NCBI RefSeq assembly: GCF_013280595.1
Contig: NZ_JAAATY010000024.1
Coordinates: forward strand, 89,213-153,212
DNA length: 64,000 nt
Direction: 5' to 3'
Source of the DNA: Kibdelosporangium persicum
GTDB taxonomy: Bacteria > Actinomycetota > Actinomycetes > Mycobacteriales > Pseudonocardiaceae
The notes beneath the pieces are model-generated. The model saw only the letters and a list, made by a program, of their open reading frames with translations. It ran no database searches and was not told the DNA's origin. Below are positions 42,347 to 51,028 of this stretch, in pieces. Every line of letters begins with the position of its first letter. Positions within the stretch are counted from its first letter, which is position 1. A program made the translations under genes and the position numbers.

Positions 42347-42352
42347 TACGCT
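42347..42352 (+). promoter_or_regulatory. -10 element of the leaderless NUDIX gene
   Basis: TACGCT at 42347-42352 ends 8 bp before GTG 42361. No ribosome site precedes the GTG, so a leaderless transcript is likely. Confidence 0.4.
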
Positions 42353-42360
42353 GTGTGCTC

Positions 42361-42786
42361 GTGCAAGGTGGGTCGGTTCGTAAGATCAGGTGCGTCGGAG
42401 GGGTGACCCACGACACATATGGCCGTCTTTTGATGATTCGCCGTGCGCACGCCCCGGGCGAGGGCCTGTGGTCCATTCCCGGCGGACGGGTCGAAGCCGG
42501 CGAGTCCGATGCCGTCGCCGTGGCCCGTGAGCTGCTCGAAGAGACCGGTTTGACGGTCTCGATCGGCCGTCTGGTCGGTACCGTCACCCGGCCGGCTCCG
42601 AGCGGTTTGTACGAGATCCACGACTACGAATGCCACGTCGTCGCGGGTGTCGCGGTGCCGGGAGATGACGCCGCCGAGGTCGCGTGGATCGACCTGGCGA
42701 CGTTCACCACACTCGAACGGACGAATTTGCTCACCGAGGGCCTCGCTCCCACACTGCGGGACTGGGACGTGCTCCCGCGCGCGTGA
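42361..42786 (+). CDS. NUDIX hydrolase
   Basis: A 141-residue NUDIX pyrophosphohydrolase. The NUDIX box reads GGRVEAGESDAVAVARELLEE (about 39-59), with the G-x5-E-x7-REUxEE spacing complete, then TGLTV. Such enzymes hydrolyse nucleoside diphosphates linked to another moiety; the substrate is not predictable. The start is GTG 42361 (MQGGSVRKIRCVGG). Confidence 0.9.
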   Translation: MQGGSVRKIRCVGGVTHDTYGRLLMIRRAHAPGEGLWSIPGGRVEAGESDAVAVARELLEETGLTVSIGRLVGTVTRPAPSGLYEIHDYECHVVAGVAVPGDDAAEVAWIDLATFTTLERTNLLTEGLAPTLRDWDVLPRA

Positions 42787-42790
42787 GTTC

Positions 42791-43885
42791 CTACAGCCAC
42801 ATAAGCGTTTGGCCATGCGGGCCGGTGCGCCCGAGCAACCGCACGTCGGGCTTGCCCGATTCCCACCGTACGAGACCGAGCACGCCCCGGATCTCCCCGG
42901 AGCCGTCCTCGAAGTCCTTACGGCCGGGCACCAGGTAGGCCATCGCGGCCAGGTAGTGCTCCTGGCTGACCCACCAGAGGGGCCTTCCGGCCGCCAGATC
43001 GGCCACAGCGGCCACGAACTCCTGCCGCCGTTGGTCGGACATGTACGGCAGCACGTGACTCGTCAGAACGACCAAAGGGAGCTCCGCGGGCACTTGCGCG
43101 GCGGCCGTCGCGAGCCCGTCGACGGCGTCGCCGGTCACCAGCGTCGGCCGGTCCTTCTCCTGCATCTCCGCGGCGACCCGCAGCCGCCGGGACCGCTCCG
43201 GCTGGTCGGCCCACACGCACGCCTCCAGCCACGCCAGCTCCTCCTCGTCCCGCAGGTCGATCGGCCTGCGGTCCAGCCCGACCTTCGCGCCCACCGCGAG
43301 CTTCTTCGGCAGCCTGGGCAACGGCCGGCCGGACACCGCGCACGTCAGCACGAGCGGTGTCTTCGCCGGGCCCGCGTTGATCTGCTCGCCCGCCTCGGTC
43401 TGGTAGCGGAAGCCGTACCGGTCCACGCCGAGCAGCAGCCCCGCGCTCGTGCCGACCTCCAGCAGCCCGATCGGCCCCTTGGCCTCCTTGGCCGCCTGCG
43501 CGATGGCCGGGAACAGCGGAGCCGCCCGGCGCACCTCGTTGGTCTGTGTCGTCCGGGTCGAGATCAGCTCCCGCATCTTGTCCGCGCGCTCCAGCACGAA
43601 TTCACGGAACAGCGGCCACACCCGCTCGTCCGGGCCGAAACTGCCGCCCATCGTCAGGTAGTAGTTCGCCAGCTCGATCCACGGCTCCGCCTGAACGAGA
43701 CGTTGCGCGGCGGCGAAGAACAGCGTGCCGTGCGCGAAATTCTCCGGTGCCGCGGCCAGTAACGCCGCGACTTCGTCGTCGTCCTTGGCGTGCGTGGCCA
43801 GCAGTTCGTACAGCGGCGAGATGCCGGCGGCCTCGTTCACGGCGAAGTTGGTCAGCCTCGCCTTGGCCATCTCGAGTGACGCCAT
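42791..43885 (-). CDS. DUF2332 protein
   Basis: A 364-residue DUF2332 protein. It has the N-terminal YxxL-rich helical part (SPLYELLATHAKDDDEVAALL) and a central IGLLEVGTSAGLLLGVDRYGF segment that looks like a Rossmann/SAM-binding loop. Conserved across actinobacteria with unknown function. Its ATG (43885) overlaps the last base of the maoC stop (TGATG), so the two are coupled. Confidence 0.85.
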   Translation of the reverse strand: MASLEMAKARLTNFAVNEAAGISPLYELLATHAKDDDEVAALLAAAPENFAHGTLFFAAAQRLVQAEPWIELANYYLTMGGSFGPDERVWPLFREFVLERADKMRELISTRTTQTNEVRRAAPLFPAIAQAAKEAKGPIGLLEVGTSAGLLLGVDRYGFRYQTEAGEQINAGPAKTPLVLTCAVSGRPLPRLPKKLAVGAKVGLDRRPIDLRDEEELAWLEACVWADQPERSRRLRVAAEMQEKDRPTLVTGDAVDGLATAAAQVPAELPLVVLTSHVLPYMSDQRRQEFVAAVADLAAGRPLWWVSQEHYLAAMAYLVPGRKDFEDGSGEIRGVLGLVRWESGKPDVRLLGRTGPHGQTLMWL

Positions 43886-44397
43886 CAGGCGCTGTCACCC
43901 TTTGGCTCCGGGCGTCCCGGCTGCTCGCCGCCCCGCGCCTCGCCGTACGAGCGCTTGGGAACCATCACCTTGCGACGGAAAACACACACGATGGTTCCGT
44001 CCTGTTTGTACCCACGAGTTTCCACGTAGACCACCCCACGGTCGTCCTTGGACTTCGACGGTGTCTTGTCCAGCACTTCGGTCTCACCGTAGATCGTGTC
44101 ACCGTGGAAGGTCGGTTTGACGTGTTTGAGCGATTCCACCTCCAGATTGGCGATCGCCTTGCCGGACACGTCCGGCACCGACATCCCGAGCAGCAGCGAG
44201 TAGATGTAGTTGCCCACCACGACGTTCTTGCCGAAGTCGGTGGTCTGGCCCGCGTAGTGCGCGTCCATGTGCAGCGGATGGTGGTTCATGGTGAGCAGGC
44301 AGAAGAGGTGATCGTCGTACTCGGTCACCGTTTTGCCAGGCCAGTGCTTGTACACCGCGCCGATCTCGAACTCCTCGAAGTAGCGACCGAACTGCAC
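43885..44397 (-). CDS. MaoC-family hot-dog hydratase/dehydratase
   Basis: A 170-residue MaoC-like (R)-enoyl-CoA hydratase fold. YFEEFEIGAVYKHWPGKTVTEYDD starts the domain and HHPLHMDAHYAGQTTDFG contains the hydratase signature (Asp/His active site). GTG 44397 follows GGAGG with 8 bases spacing. It could hydrate enoyl-CoA or enoyl-ACP intermediates. Divergent from corA across 284 bp that contain corA's leader ORF. Confidence 0.87.
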   Translation of the reverse strand: MQFGRYFEEFEIGAVYKHWPGKTVTEYDDHLFCLLTMNHHPLHMDAHYAGQTTDFGKNVVVGNYIYSLLLGMSVPDVSGKAIANLEVESLKHVKPTFHGDTIYGETEVLDKTPSKSKDDRGVVYVETRGYKQDGTIVCVFRRKVMVPKRSYGEARGGEQPGRPEPKGDSA

Positions 44398-44447
44398 TTG
44401 AACTACCTCCGTGTAACGCTGCCGATGGCCAGAGACGACAGTCTGGA

Positions 44448-44500
44448 TGCACAGGGAGTATTCTGTGCAACTGGTGTGTGAGCGACTCCACCGCTCACAC
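44448..44500 (+). promoter_or_regulatory. corA promoter region with two inverted repeats
   Basis: TGCACAG/CTGTGCA (44448-44454, 44463-44469) is a perfect 7-bp inverted repeat around a TATTCT -10 candidate (44459-44464), a likely operator. Just downstream GTGTGAGCG/CGCTCACAC (44476-44484, 44492-44500) forms a 9-bp hairpin with a 7-nt loop in the early transcript. Confidence 0.5.
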
Positions 44501-44526
44501 GACCCGACCCTGGGAGGTGAGGACGC

Positions 44527-44586
44527 ATGAGTGGCACAGATAGCGCGCCGAGTACCAGCAGCGTCCCCACCGGAAGGGTCTGTTAG
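44527..44586 (+). CDS. 19-residue leader peptide upstream of corA
   Basis: A short ORF, MSGTDSAPSTSSVPTGRVC then TAG, preceded by GGGAGGTGAGG, a strong ribosome site. It is rich in Ser/Thr with three prolines at intervals. Between its stop and corA lie two hairpins: CCGGCC/GGCCGG (44598-44620) and GGAGGAT/ATCCCTCC (44621-44639). The layout (ORF, structured spacer, Mg2+ channel) resembles translational attenuation such as Salmonella mgtL, but the peptide is unrelated. Real translation is inferred. Confidence 0.5.
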   Translation: MSGTDSAPSTSSVPTGRVC

Positions 44587-44681
44587 GCCCCGCGGTACCG
44601 GCCGGGACGCTCACGGCCGGGGAGGATTCCGATCCCTCCGGCACGTCGCACGCCCGTAGCACGAACCACGTTGGAGGCCTC

Positions 44682-45758
44682 ATGGCTGCGCTCCGCCCGC
44701 TCGGCAGTCTGCGCGGTAAGCCAGACCGCACCACACCGGCGCCACTCCCGGTGCCCGTCTCGGCATATGTGGTCAACTGCGGGATCTACCGCGACGGCAC
44801 CCGTGTGCCCGGCCGCTGGACGCACGCGGACGCGATCGCCGAAGTGCGTGAGCACAACGACGGCTTCGTCTGGATCGGACTGCACGAGCCGGACGCCGAG
44901 CAGATCAAGGGCATCGCGGACACCTTCGGCCTGCACGAACTGGCCGTCGAGGACGCGGTCCAGGCCCACCAGCGGCCCAAGCTGGAGCGCTACGACGACA
45001 CGCTGTTCATGGTGCTCAAGACAGTCCGGTTCGTCGAGCACGACTCCCCCGACACCACCAGCGAGATCGTCGAGACCGGCGAGCTGATGGCGTTCCTCGG
45101 CAAGGACTTCATCGTCACGGTCCGGCACGGCAACCACTCCGGGCTCGCGTCGCTGCGGGCGGAACTGGACAAGGAGCCGGAGCGGCTGAAGGTGGGCCCT
45201 GCCGCGGTGCTGCACGCGATCGCCGACCGGATCGTGGACAGCTACCTCGATGTCACCGAACGGTTCGAAGACGACATCGAGACGATGGAGAGCACCATCT
45301 TCGCGCCGAGCACGCAGGTCAGCGCCGAGCAGATCTACCTGATGAAGCGGGAGGTGCTCGAACTGCGCCGCGCGGTGAACCCGTTGGCCAACCCGTTGCG
45401 CCGCTTGGCCGAGGGCTACACACCGCTGGTGCCCGAGCAGGTGCGCTCGTACTTCCGTGACGTCGACGACCACCTGACGACCGTGACGGAACGCGTGACG
45501 GGCTTCGACGAGATGCTGAACACGTTGATCGACGCCACCCTGGCGAAGATCACGCTGCAGCAGAACACCGACATGCGCAAGATCACCGCGTGGGCGGCGA
45601 TCATCGCGGTGCCGACCTGCGGCGCCGGGATCTACGGCATGAACTTCGACTACATGCCGGAACTGAAGTGGACGTTCGGGTATCCGATGGTGATGCTGGT
45701 GATCCTGGCCGTCTGCGTGTATCTCTACCGCGTCTTCCGCAAGAACCGATGGCTCTAG
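44682..45758 (+). CDS. corA: CorA-family magnesium/cobalt channel
   Basis: A 358-residue CorA. A large cytoplasmic funnel (1-295) includes WIGLHEPDAEQI and a long helix. Two C-terminal membrane helices (about 297-317, 332-351) are separated by the pore motif YGMNF then DYMPEL. The positive tail FRKNRWL follows. Forms a pentameric Mg2+/Co2+ channel in the plasma membrane. GGAGG is 6 bases before ATG 44682. Corresponds to Rv1239c next to the sug operon in mycobacteria, though here they are 6 kb apart. Confidence 0.93.
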   Translation: MAALRPLGSLRGKPDRTTPAPLPVPVSAYVVNCGIYRDGTRVPGRWTHADAIAEVREHNDGFVWIGLHEPDAEQIKGIADTFGLHELAVEDAVQAHQRPKLERYDDTLFMVLKTVRFVEHDSPDTTSEIVETGELMAFLGKDFIVTVRHGNHSGLASLRAELDKEPERLKVGPAAVLHAIADRIVDSYLDVTERFEDDIETMESTIFAPSTQVSAEQIYLMKREVLELRRAVNPLANPLRRLAEGYTPLVPEQVRSYFRDVDDHLTTVTERVTGFDEMLNTLIDATLAKITLQQNTDMRKITAWAAIIAVPTCGAGIYGMNFDYMPELKWTFGYPMVMLVILAVCVYLYRVFRKNRWL

Positions 45759-45826
45759 CCGGGCGTGCGCCCGGCTGTCCTCTCCCTTCCCCCTGCCCAC
45801 CACCCTGAACCCACAGGGAGGCCATC

Positions 45827-45979
45827 GTGTCCCGGTTCCTGCTCAACCCCCTGTTCTGGCTCGTCACGATCCTCGTCGCCTGGATCGTCGTGGTCACCAT
45901 GTCGATCGCCAGCAACCCCGAGGGCGCCCGCGCTCACTCGCTGCAATCCCCGCAGCAGGTGGAGATCACCCAGCGTTAA
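45827..45979 (+). CDS. 50-residue single-span membrane protein
   Basis: GTG 45827 with GGGAGG upstream opens a 50-codon frame: MSRFLLNPLFWLVTILVAW and following residues form one membrane helix, with a polar tail ending QVEITQR. No family recognised. It follows corA by 68 bp and could be a channel accessory or independent. Its TAA stop shares TTAA (45976-45979) with the convergent EspG-like gene. Confidence 0.6.
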   Translation: MSRFLLNPLFWLVTILVAWIVVVTMSIASNPEGARAHSLQSPQQVEITQR

Positions 45980-46782
45980 CGCAGGGTGGCCGCGAGTTTC
46001 CGCAGCGCCGAACGGATCTCCTCGGGGGCGAAGGGGTTCACGCTCATCCAGTCGCCGTCGCCGTCCAGCTGGTAGCGGCCGTTTTCGGTGTCCAGCCAAC
46101 GGATTTCGTCACCGGCGCGGTGCCAGTCGCCGTCCGGTCCGGCCCTGCGGGCCACTCCGGCCTGCCCGTTGCCGAGCACGGGCTGGAGGTACTGGACCAT
46201 CCGGCGGGACACGCGATCGTCGACGCCGTGCTGGGCAAGGATTTCCTCGACCACCCGCGGCGGGAGCCTGCGTGGCCGTACGCCGTCCTCCGTCGGCAGG
46301 TCGGCGATCAGTGCTTCGAACGCGGCCTGCAAAGGCTTGCGCGGCAACGTGAACGGCGTGGTCGGCGCGGCGTCGAGGCGCGGGATGATCTGGTACAGCT
46401 CGTCCACGGCCCTGTCGAGTGTGGCCTGTCGTAACACGACAGTCCCGAATGGATCGGCGGCCCGTTGGACGACGACCAGCGCGTCGCCGCGATGCACGAG
46501 CACGACCGCGCCGACGGTGGTCTTCTCCTCCGCCACAACGAGATCCAGCACTCCGCCGCCGTACCGCAGCAGGTGCACGAACTCGTCGGCGAGCCCGAGC
46601 GGGCCTTCGTCGTCGGCGAGCCCGCGCTCGGCGAGTTGTTCCCCGGCGGCGTGGAACACCGCCGAGCGTTCGGCCTCGGTGAGCCCGGTGTCCGGGATCT
46701 CCAGCGGGAACGGCGGTTCCACCTCGGCGAACGCGCACAGCAGCTCGACTTCGATCGGGTGCAGGGCGACGTCCTCACTCAC
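45976..46782 (-). CDS. EspG-family type VII secretion chaperone
   Basis: A 268-residue EspG-like protein (HPIEVELLCAFAEVEPPFPLEIPD at the N-terminus, VLVHRGDALVVVQ in the middle, DGDWMSVNPFAPEEI at the end). EspG proteins bind PE/PPE-type substrates in the cytoplasm and hand them to ESX secretion systems. GTG 46782 overlaps the upstream gene by 8 bp. Genes for an ESX substrate-like protein and a WXG/PPE-like protein lie just upstream, but no EccABCDE or MycP genes are in the window. Confidence 0.78.
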   Translation of the reverse strand: MSEDVALHPIEVELLCAFAEVEPPFPLEIPDTGLTEAERSAVFHAAGEQLAERGLADDEGPLGLADEFVHLLRYGGGVLDLVVAEEKTTVGAVVLVHRGDALVVVQRAADPFGTVVLRQATLDRAVDELYQIIPRLDAAPTTPFTLPRKPLQAAFEALIADLPTEDGVRPRRLPPRVVEEILAQHGVDDRVSRRMVQYLQPVLGNGQAGVARRAGPDGDWHRAGDEIRWLDTENGRYQLDGDGDWMSVNPFAPEEIRSALRKLAATLR

Positions 46783-47113
46783 GGAAACCGTCCCGGCTCG
46801 CCGCGTCGACCTCCTCGTACTTCGCCGCCGTGCGTTCGGCTCCGTCGACGAACTCCTGCAGGTTGGCCAACGCCGTCTCCAGCTGGCCGGCCAGCCCGTG
46901 GTCACCGGCGATCCGGTCGGTGAACTTCTCGGCCAGCTCCCGCGCGGGCGGGCTCGTGCCCAGCTGAGGCATCAGCGCGGGATCGCGGAACTCCGCGACC
47001 TCCTTGCGGACCGCGTCCAGATCGGCCTTCACCTGAGCGATCGCCGAGGCGAACTCACGCAACCGCTCCGGCGTGATCTGCCAGCCCTGCCCGGCCGGTA
47101 CGTCCTCGTGCAT
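46775..47113 (-). CDS. EspC/ESX-substrate-like small helical protein
   Basis: A 112-residue all-helical protein. Two long amphipathic helices (about 14-42 and 58-103) resemble EspC/WXG100 hairpins, though no WxG is present at the turn. Near the C-terminus KYEEVD gives the YxxxD/E secretion signal of type VII substrates. Lies 10 bp after the PPE-like gene and overlaps the EspG-like gene, consistent with one secreted partner pair plus chaperone. Confidence 0.7.
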   Translation of the reverse strand: MHEDVPAGQGWQITPERLREFASAIAQVKADLDAVRKEVAEFRDPALMPQLGTSPPARELAEKFTDRIAGDHGLAGQLETALANLQEFVDGAERTAAKYEEVDAASRDGFRE

Positions 47114-47123
47114 CGCTTGTCCC

Positions 47124-48362
47124 CTACAGTCCGATGACCGGCGGTGCGGCCTTCAGGTCCCCGGTGAACAGGTCCTCCTCGTGCGGGTAACGCCGCCGGT
47201 GTTCCTGCTCTTCGTCTTTCCGCCCCGGTGCGGCGCCCATCCCGCCCGGCCCGTACCCGGCGAGATTGCCCCTGCCATACCTGTTCGCGTGGTCGGTCGG
47301 CCGTGCACCGCCGCCGAACATCGGCGGCATACCGACGCCAGGCACCGCACCGGCGAACCGTTTCGAGTCACGCAACGCGTCAACGTTGATTCCGCTGCCG
47401 ATTCCGCCGCTGTACGGCCCGGCGCCGGTCAGCGCACCCCACCGCGCGGAAGCGTTGTCCGCGAAGGACGGTGTCGTGCCGTACGACCACTCGGACGACC
47501 CCATACCGCCGGAACCCACACCCGTGCCCGATCCGGATCCGGGCAGTCTGACGCCGGACGGCATCGTGCCGACACCACCGCGTCCGCCGGGCTGGTTCCA
47601 GATCGGGTCCACGATTCCGTCCGAAGGCGGGCCGAACCGCGGAGTGGCGCGGTCGATGCCGAGGATCGCGGTCTCGTACCGGGTCATCGTCTGCACGGCC
47701 TTGCGCTTGAGCTTCTTCTTGTCGCTGCCGAACCCGAACGCGCTCGCGATACCGCCGATCACCGCCCCCGCCGCGGCACCGAACGGGCCGCCGATGGCGA
47801 ACCCGGCCGCCGCGGCACCGCCCGCGGTCGCGAGCCCCGACCACAAACCGCCCTTCGGCGCGCCCGGCATCGTGCTCTGCGCTGAGGACAGCGCGCCGCC
47901 GGAGTCGTCGACCGGTTCGGCGATCTGGGTCGCGGTCTGGCCGAGCCCGGCGATCCACCGCGCGTTGTGCGCGACCTTGCCGCGCGCCTCGTCCGCGCCC
48001 GCGCCGGACCAGAACTGCATCAGCGTGCCCAACGAGCGCTGCAGGTCGGCCGCACTGGCGGAGAGCTTCTCGCCCTGCCTGCGCCACGTGTCGGCCAGGA
48101 ACTGCAACTGGGCCGGGTTGGCCTCCCGGGAAACCATCTTGATCAGCGACTCGAGGCTGTAGCCGTTCCAGTGTGTGCCGCCGGTGACGTAGATGTCGTC
48201 CTCGACGCGACGGCCTGCCCGTACCGGCAGAGCGCCGCGGACGTGCTGGAGCAGTCCCTGGTAGAAGGTGCCGAGCCCACCCAGGATGCCGCCCTGATCT
48301 CCCTGCACCGGTCTGTCCTCCCTCGGCCAGTACCCGTTGGCGAGTACCCGATTGTCGGACAT
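47124..48362 (-). CDS. PPE/WXG-like type VII secretion substrate with Gly-rich tail
   Basis: A 412-residue protein. The N-terminal helical domain (about 60-160) has FWSGAGADEARG, a WxG-type turn between long helices. A Gly/Ala hydrophobic segment (about 172-210, AGGAAAAGFAIGGPFGAAAGAVIGG) could insert in membranes. The C-terminal half is Gly/Pro/Ser-rich and probably disordered, ending with an acidic/basic stretch. Likely exported with its 112-residue neighbour, using the EspG-like chaperone. Function after export unknown. Confidence 0.7.
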   Translation of the reverse strand: MSDNRVLANGYWPREDRPVQGDQGGILGGLGTFYQGLLQHVRGALPVRAGRRVEDDIYVTGGTHWNGYSLESLIKMVSREANPAQLQFLADTWRRQGEKLSASAADLQRSLGTLMQFWSGAGADEARGKVAHNARWIAGLGQTATQIAEPVDDSGGALSSAQSTMPGAPKGGLWSGLATAGGAAAAGFAIGGPFGAAAGAVIGGIASAFGFGSDKKKLKRKAVQTMTRYETAILGIDRATPRFGPPSDGIVDPIWNQPGGRGGVGTMPSGVRLPGSGSGTGVGSGGMGSSEWSYGTTPSFADNASARWGALTGAGPYSGGIGSGINVDALRDSKRFAGAVPGVGMPPMFGGGARPTDHANRYGRGNLAGYGPGGMGAAPGRKDEEQEHRRRYPHEEDLFTGDLKAAPPVIGL

Positions 48363-48396
48363 TGATCGTGACCGCGCGACGGCCGAAATGCGGTCG

Positions 48397-48402
48397 TAGG
48401 CT
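48397..48402 (+). promoter_or_regulatory. -10 element of the leaderless metallophosphoesterase gene
   Basis: TAGGCT at 48397-48402 ends 7 bp before GTG 48410. No ribosome site lies in the 47 bp between the divergent genes, consistent with a leaderless transcript. Confidence 0.45.
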
Positions 48403-48409
48403 CAGTGCC

Positions 48410-49099
48410 GTGCCCAAGGTGCTGGCTGTGTCCGACGAAGTGGTCGAATCGCTGTGGACCGACCAGGTCCACCGGCATCCGGTCGATCTCGTGCTGGCCG
48501 CGGGCGACCTGCCGTTCGACTACCTGGAGTACCTCGCCAACGCGCTCGAACTGCCGTGTGTCCTGGTGCCCGGCAACCACGACATCGACCTGGGCGGCTA
48601 TGCCCGGCGGCGTGGCCTGTGGATGCGTGACGGCTTCCCGGCGCGGTGGCCCGGGCCGCAGGGCTGGGTGGACTCCGACGGGCGAGTGGTGGACGTGGCG
48701 GGGCTGCGGATCGCCGGCCTCGGCGGCTCGATCCGGTACAGCGACGGGCCGAACCAGTGGACCGAGCGACAGCAGGCACGGCGGGTGAAAACGCTCGCCC
48801 GGGCCGCGCGGCGCCGGTACCGTCGTGACGGGCGAGGCGTGGACGTGCTGCTCACGCACGCACCACCGCTGGGGGTCGGGGACCGGGAGGACCCACCGCA
48901 CCGCGGCTTCGCCTGCCTGCACGACGCGGTGCGCCGGATGCGTCCGGCATGGCTGCTACACGGACATATCCATCCGCACGGTGACGACGTTCTTTCGGGG
49001 AACGACGGTCCCGATCGGCGGCTGGAGGACACCAGGGTCGTCAACACGGTCGGCTACCGGATCCTGGACATCACGCCGGGAGGTGACAGTGCAGAGTGA
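48410..49099 (+). CDS. Metallophosphoesterase
   Basis: A 229-residue calcineurin-like phosphoesterase. LVPGNHDIDLGG (GNHD motif, about residue 50), LTHAPPLG and HGHIHPHG are metal-binding blocks, while VLAAGDLPFDY holds an early Asp. The first DxH block is degenerate (VLAVSDEVVESLW lacks the His). Substrate unknown. GTG 48410 is apparently leaderless. Overlaps the ParB-like gene by 11 bp. Confidence 0.83.
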   Translation: MPKVLAVSDEVVESLWTDQVHRHPVDLVLAAGDLPFDYLEYLANALELPCVLVPGNHDIDLGGYARRRGLWMRDGFPARWPGPQGWVDSDGRVVDVAGLRIAGLGGSIRYSDGPNQWTERQQARRVKTLARAARRRYRRDGRGVDVLLTHAPPLGVGDREDPPHRGFACLHDAVRRMRPAWLLHGHIHPHGDDVLSGNDGPDRRLEDTRVVNTVGYRILDITPGGDSAE

Positions 49100-49925
49100 C
49101 ACGGGTTTTCCGCGCGCGGACGCGGAGAACGACTTCCTGAAGGCACGCCGCCGGCAGGTGCTCTCGCGGCTGGCGGCGTGGCTGCGCCGCGAACCGGACG
49201 ACGTCAACATCATGCTGCCGTTCGACGAGGTCGTGGAAGCACTCGGGCGCGCGGGCGAACGCCGGCTCGGCCCGCAGGTGATCCGGCTCGACTCGATCGT
49301 CGGCAGCGTGGACCGGACCAGGGACTTCGACCGCCGGTTCCGGCCGACGTCCGGCCGTCTGCGTCAACGGTGGGAGCGCCTGGCGCGGGCACAGCGACGC
49401 GGCGAGCCGATCCCGCCGATCGAGGTCTACCGAGTCGGCGACCTGCACTTCGTGGCCGACGGGCATCACCGCGTGTCCGTGGCGCTGGCGCTCGGGCAGG
49501 ACACGATCGAGGCGTACGTCACCGAGGTGCGCACGAAGATCTCGGCGGACGGGATCCGGTTCCGCGGCGACCTGATCGTGAAGAACGACCGCAGGCTGTT
49601 CCTGGAACGCGTGCCGCTGCCCGGCCCGGCGCGAGCCGCGATGGTCCTCAGCGACCCGTGGCAGTACACGGTGCTGAGCGAAACCGTTGAGGCGTGGGGA
49701 TTCCGGCTGATGCAGGACGAGAACCGGTTCCTCACCCGCGCCGAGGTGGCGGCCCGGTTCTACGCCGAGGAGTTCCAGCCGGTCGTCAGCCTGCTGCGGC
49801 AGGCCGGGCTGATCGGCGACCGGACCGAGGCCGAGGCGTACCTCGCGGTGAGCGAACAGCGTTACCGGCTCATGCGGACACACCGCTGGGACGACGAGGT
49901 GATCGCCGCGTTGCGTCAGCGATGA
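49089..49925 (+). CDS. ParB-like nuclease-domain protein
   Basis: A 278-residue protein with a ParB/Srx-like domain. IPPIEVYRVGDLHFVADGHHRVSVALALGQDTIEAYV (about 104-140) contains the GHHR-type motif used for CTP or substrate binding in this fold. The HTH and partner-binding regions of chromosomal ParB are not evident, so it is probably a ParB-like regulator. GTG 49089 has GGAGG 5 bases upstream and overlaps the metallophosphoesterase gene. Confidence 0.78.
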   Translation: MQSDTGFPRADAENDFLKARRRQVLSRLAAWLRREPDDVNIMLPFDEVVEALGRAGERRLGPQVIRLDSIVGSVDRTRDFDRRFRPTSGRLRQRWERLARAQRRGEPIPPIEVYRVGDLHFVADGHHRVSVALALGQDTIEAYVTEVRTKISADGIRFRGDLIVKNDRRLFLERVPLPGPARAAMVLSDPWQYTVLSETVEAWGFRLMQDENRFLTRAEVAARFYAEEFQPVVSLLRQAGLIGDRTEAEAYLAVSEQRYRLMRTHRWDDEVIAALRQR

Positions 49926-49930
49926 CTCGG

Positions 49931-50914
49931 CTAGCGCTTACCTCCCGCCACTGTGACGCGGTCGGGCAACGGACGGACCTCGTCCATCAGGCGGTCCGCG
50001 TAGTTGTCCAGCAGGCGCGTGCCGACCTGTTGGGCGTAACCGAAGAGCACCGCCCAGAGCAGCAAGGCGGCCTGTGATCCGACGTAGACGATCCCGCTGA
50101 CCAGACCTGCGCCCAACGCGAGCAGCCCGACCACGGACAGCGTGGCGCCCAACAGGATCTTCACCAACGCCTGGTATCCGACCAGGACGTACGGGCTCAG
50201 GTCAGGTCTGCGCCGGATCAACAGCAGCACAACGGAAATCGTGGCTCCCAGCGCGCCGAACAGCTGCACCATCCAGACGTCCCAGCCACTCGCCGCCGCC
50301 CCTCCGGTCGGGCACAGTTCCTGCGGCACAGCCTGGTTCGGCGGCATGCACATCGGCACCAGGCCGGGCTTGAGGATGCCGGCCAGCCCCAACGCCGTGT
50401 TCAGCACGAACAAGGCCAAGCTGATGACGATCAGCTTGTTCCGGAGCGCCCTCGCCGCGGCGTGGGCGTCGTCCGAGGCGTCGAACGCGGCCCGCATCGC
50501 GTCCACCACCGTCGCGCGGTCAGGGTTCTCCCGCTCCACGGCCGCACGGCGGGGGTCGCCTTCTTCGAGGTACATCCGGACGCGGGCTCTCAGACCGGGC
50601 AGCCTCGACTGCAGGTCAGGATCGGCCGCGGCCAGGTAGATCTCGGCTTCGTGCAGGGCACGCCAGGCCCGCTCGATGTGCCAGCCCGACCACCAGGACG
50701 CGCCTGACCGCCACCACTTGTTGTCCGCGCTGCGCAGTGCCGCGTCCACGATCTCCAGGGAGACCTCGGCCGCCCTGCGCGCCACTTCCGTCGCCGGGGC
50801 GGGCGGCAACGCGGCCAGGTCGGCCCGCACCCGCCGTGCCCTCGACTCGACTGTCAACTGCCAGTCGGTGACGTCCGCGCCGACCTGCCAACCGACAGTG
50901 ACATTTTCCGCCAT
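49931..50914 (-). CDS. Membrane protein with helical cytoplasmic head
   Basis: A 327-residue protein not assigned to a known family. A helical soluble N-terminal half (about 20-150, with WWRSGASWWSGWHIERAWRALHEAE) precedes about four membrane helices (near 160-180, 210-232, 245-265, 268-290). A CMPPNQAVPQELC loop has two cysteines. ATG 50914. The 22-bp repeat array lies in its upstream region, between it and vapC. Confidence 0.65.
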   Translation of the reverse strand: MAENVTVGWQVGADVTDWQLTVESRARRVRADLAALPPAPATEVARRAAEVSLEIVDAALRSADNKWWRSGASWWSGWHIERAWRALHEAEIYLAAADPDLQSRLPGLRARVRMYLEEGDPRRAAVERENPDRATVVDAMRAAFDASDDAHAAARALRNKLIVISLALFVLNTALGLAGILKPGLVPMCMPPNQAVPQELCPTGGAAASGWDVWMVQLFGALGATISVVLLLIRRRPDLSPYVLVGYQALVKILLGATLSVVGLLALGAGLVSGIVYVGSQAALLLWAVLFGYAQQVGTRLLDNYADRLMDEVRPLPDRVTVAGGKR

Positions 50915-51028
50915 GATCGATCACCCCCAGTACAGGATGACATCTTTCCCGGGCCGGTGACGCCAGCCGAACGAGTGCTTTTTCGCAGGTCAGCGCGGCG
51001 CACCGAGCGGAAGCACGGCGAACACCCG

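Noticed and set aside
44398..44681. M-box (ykoK) magnesium riboswitch before corA
   Set aside because: I could not find the conserved multi-helix core; only simple hairpins and a short ORF are visible.
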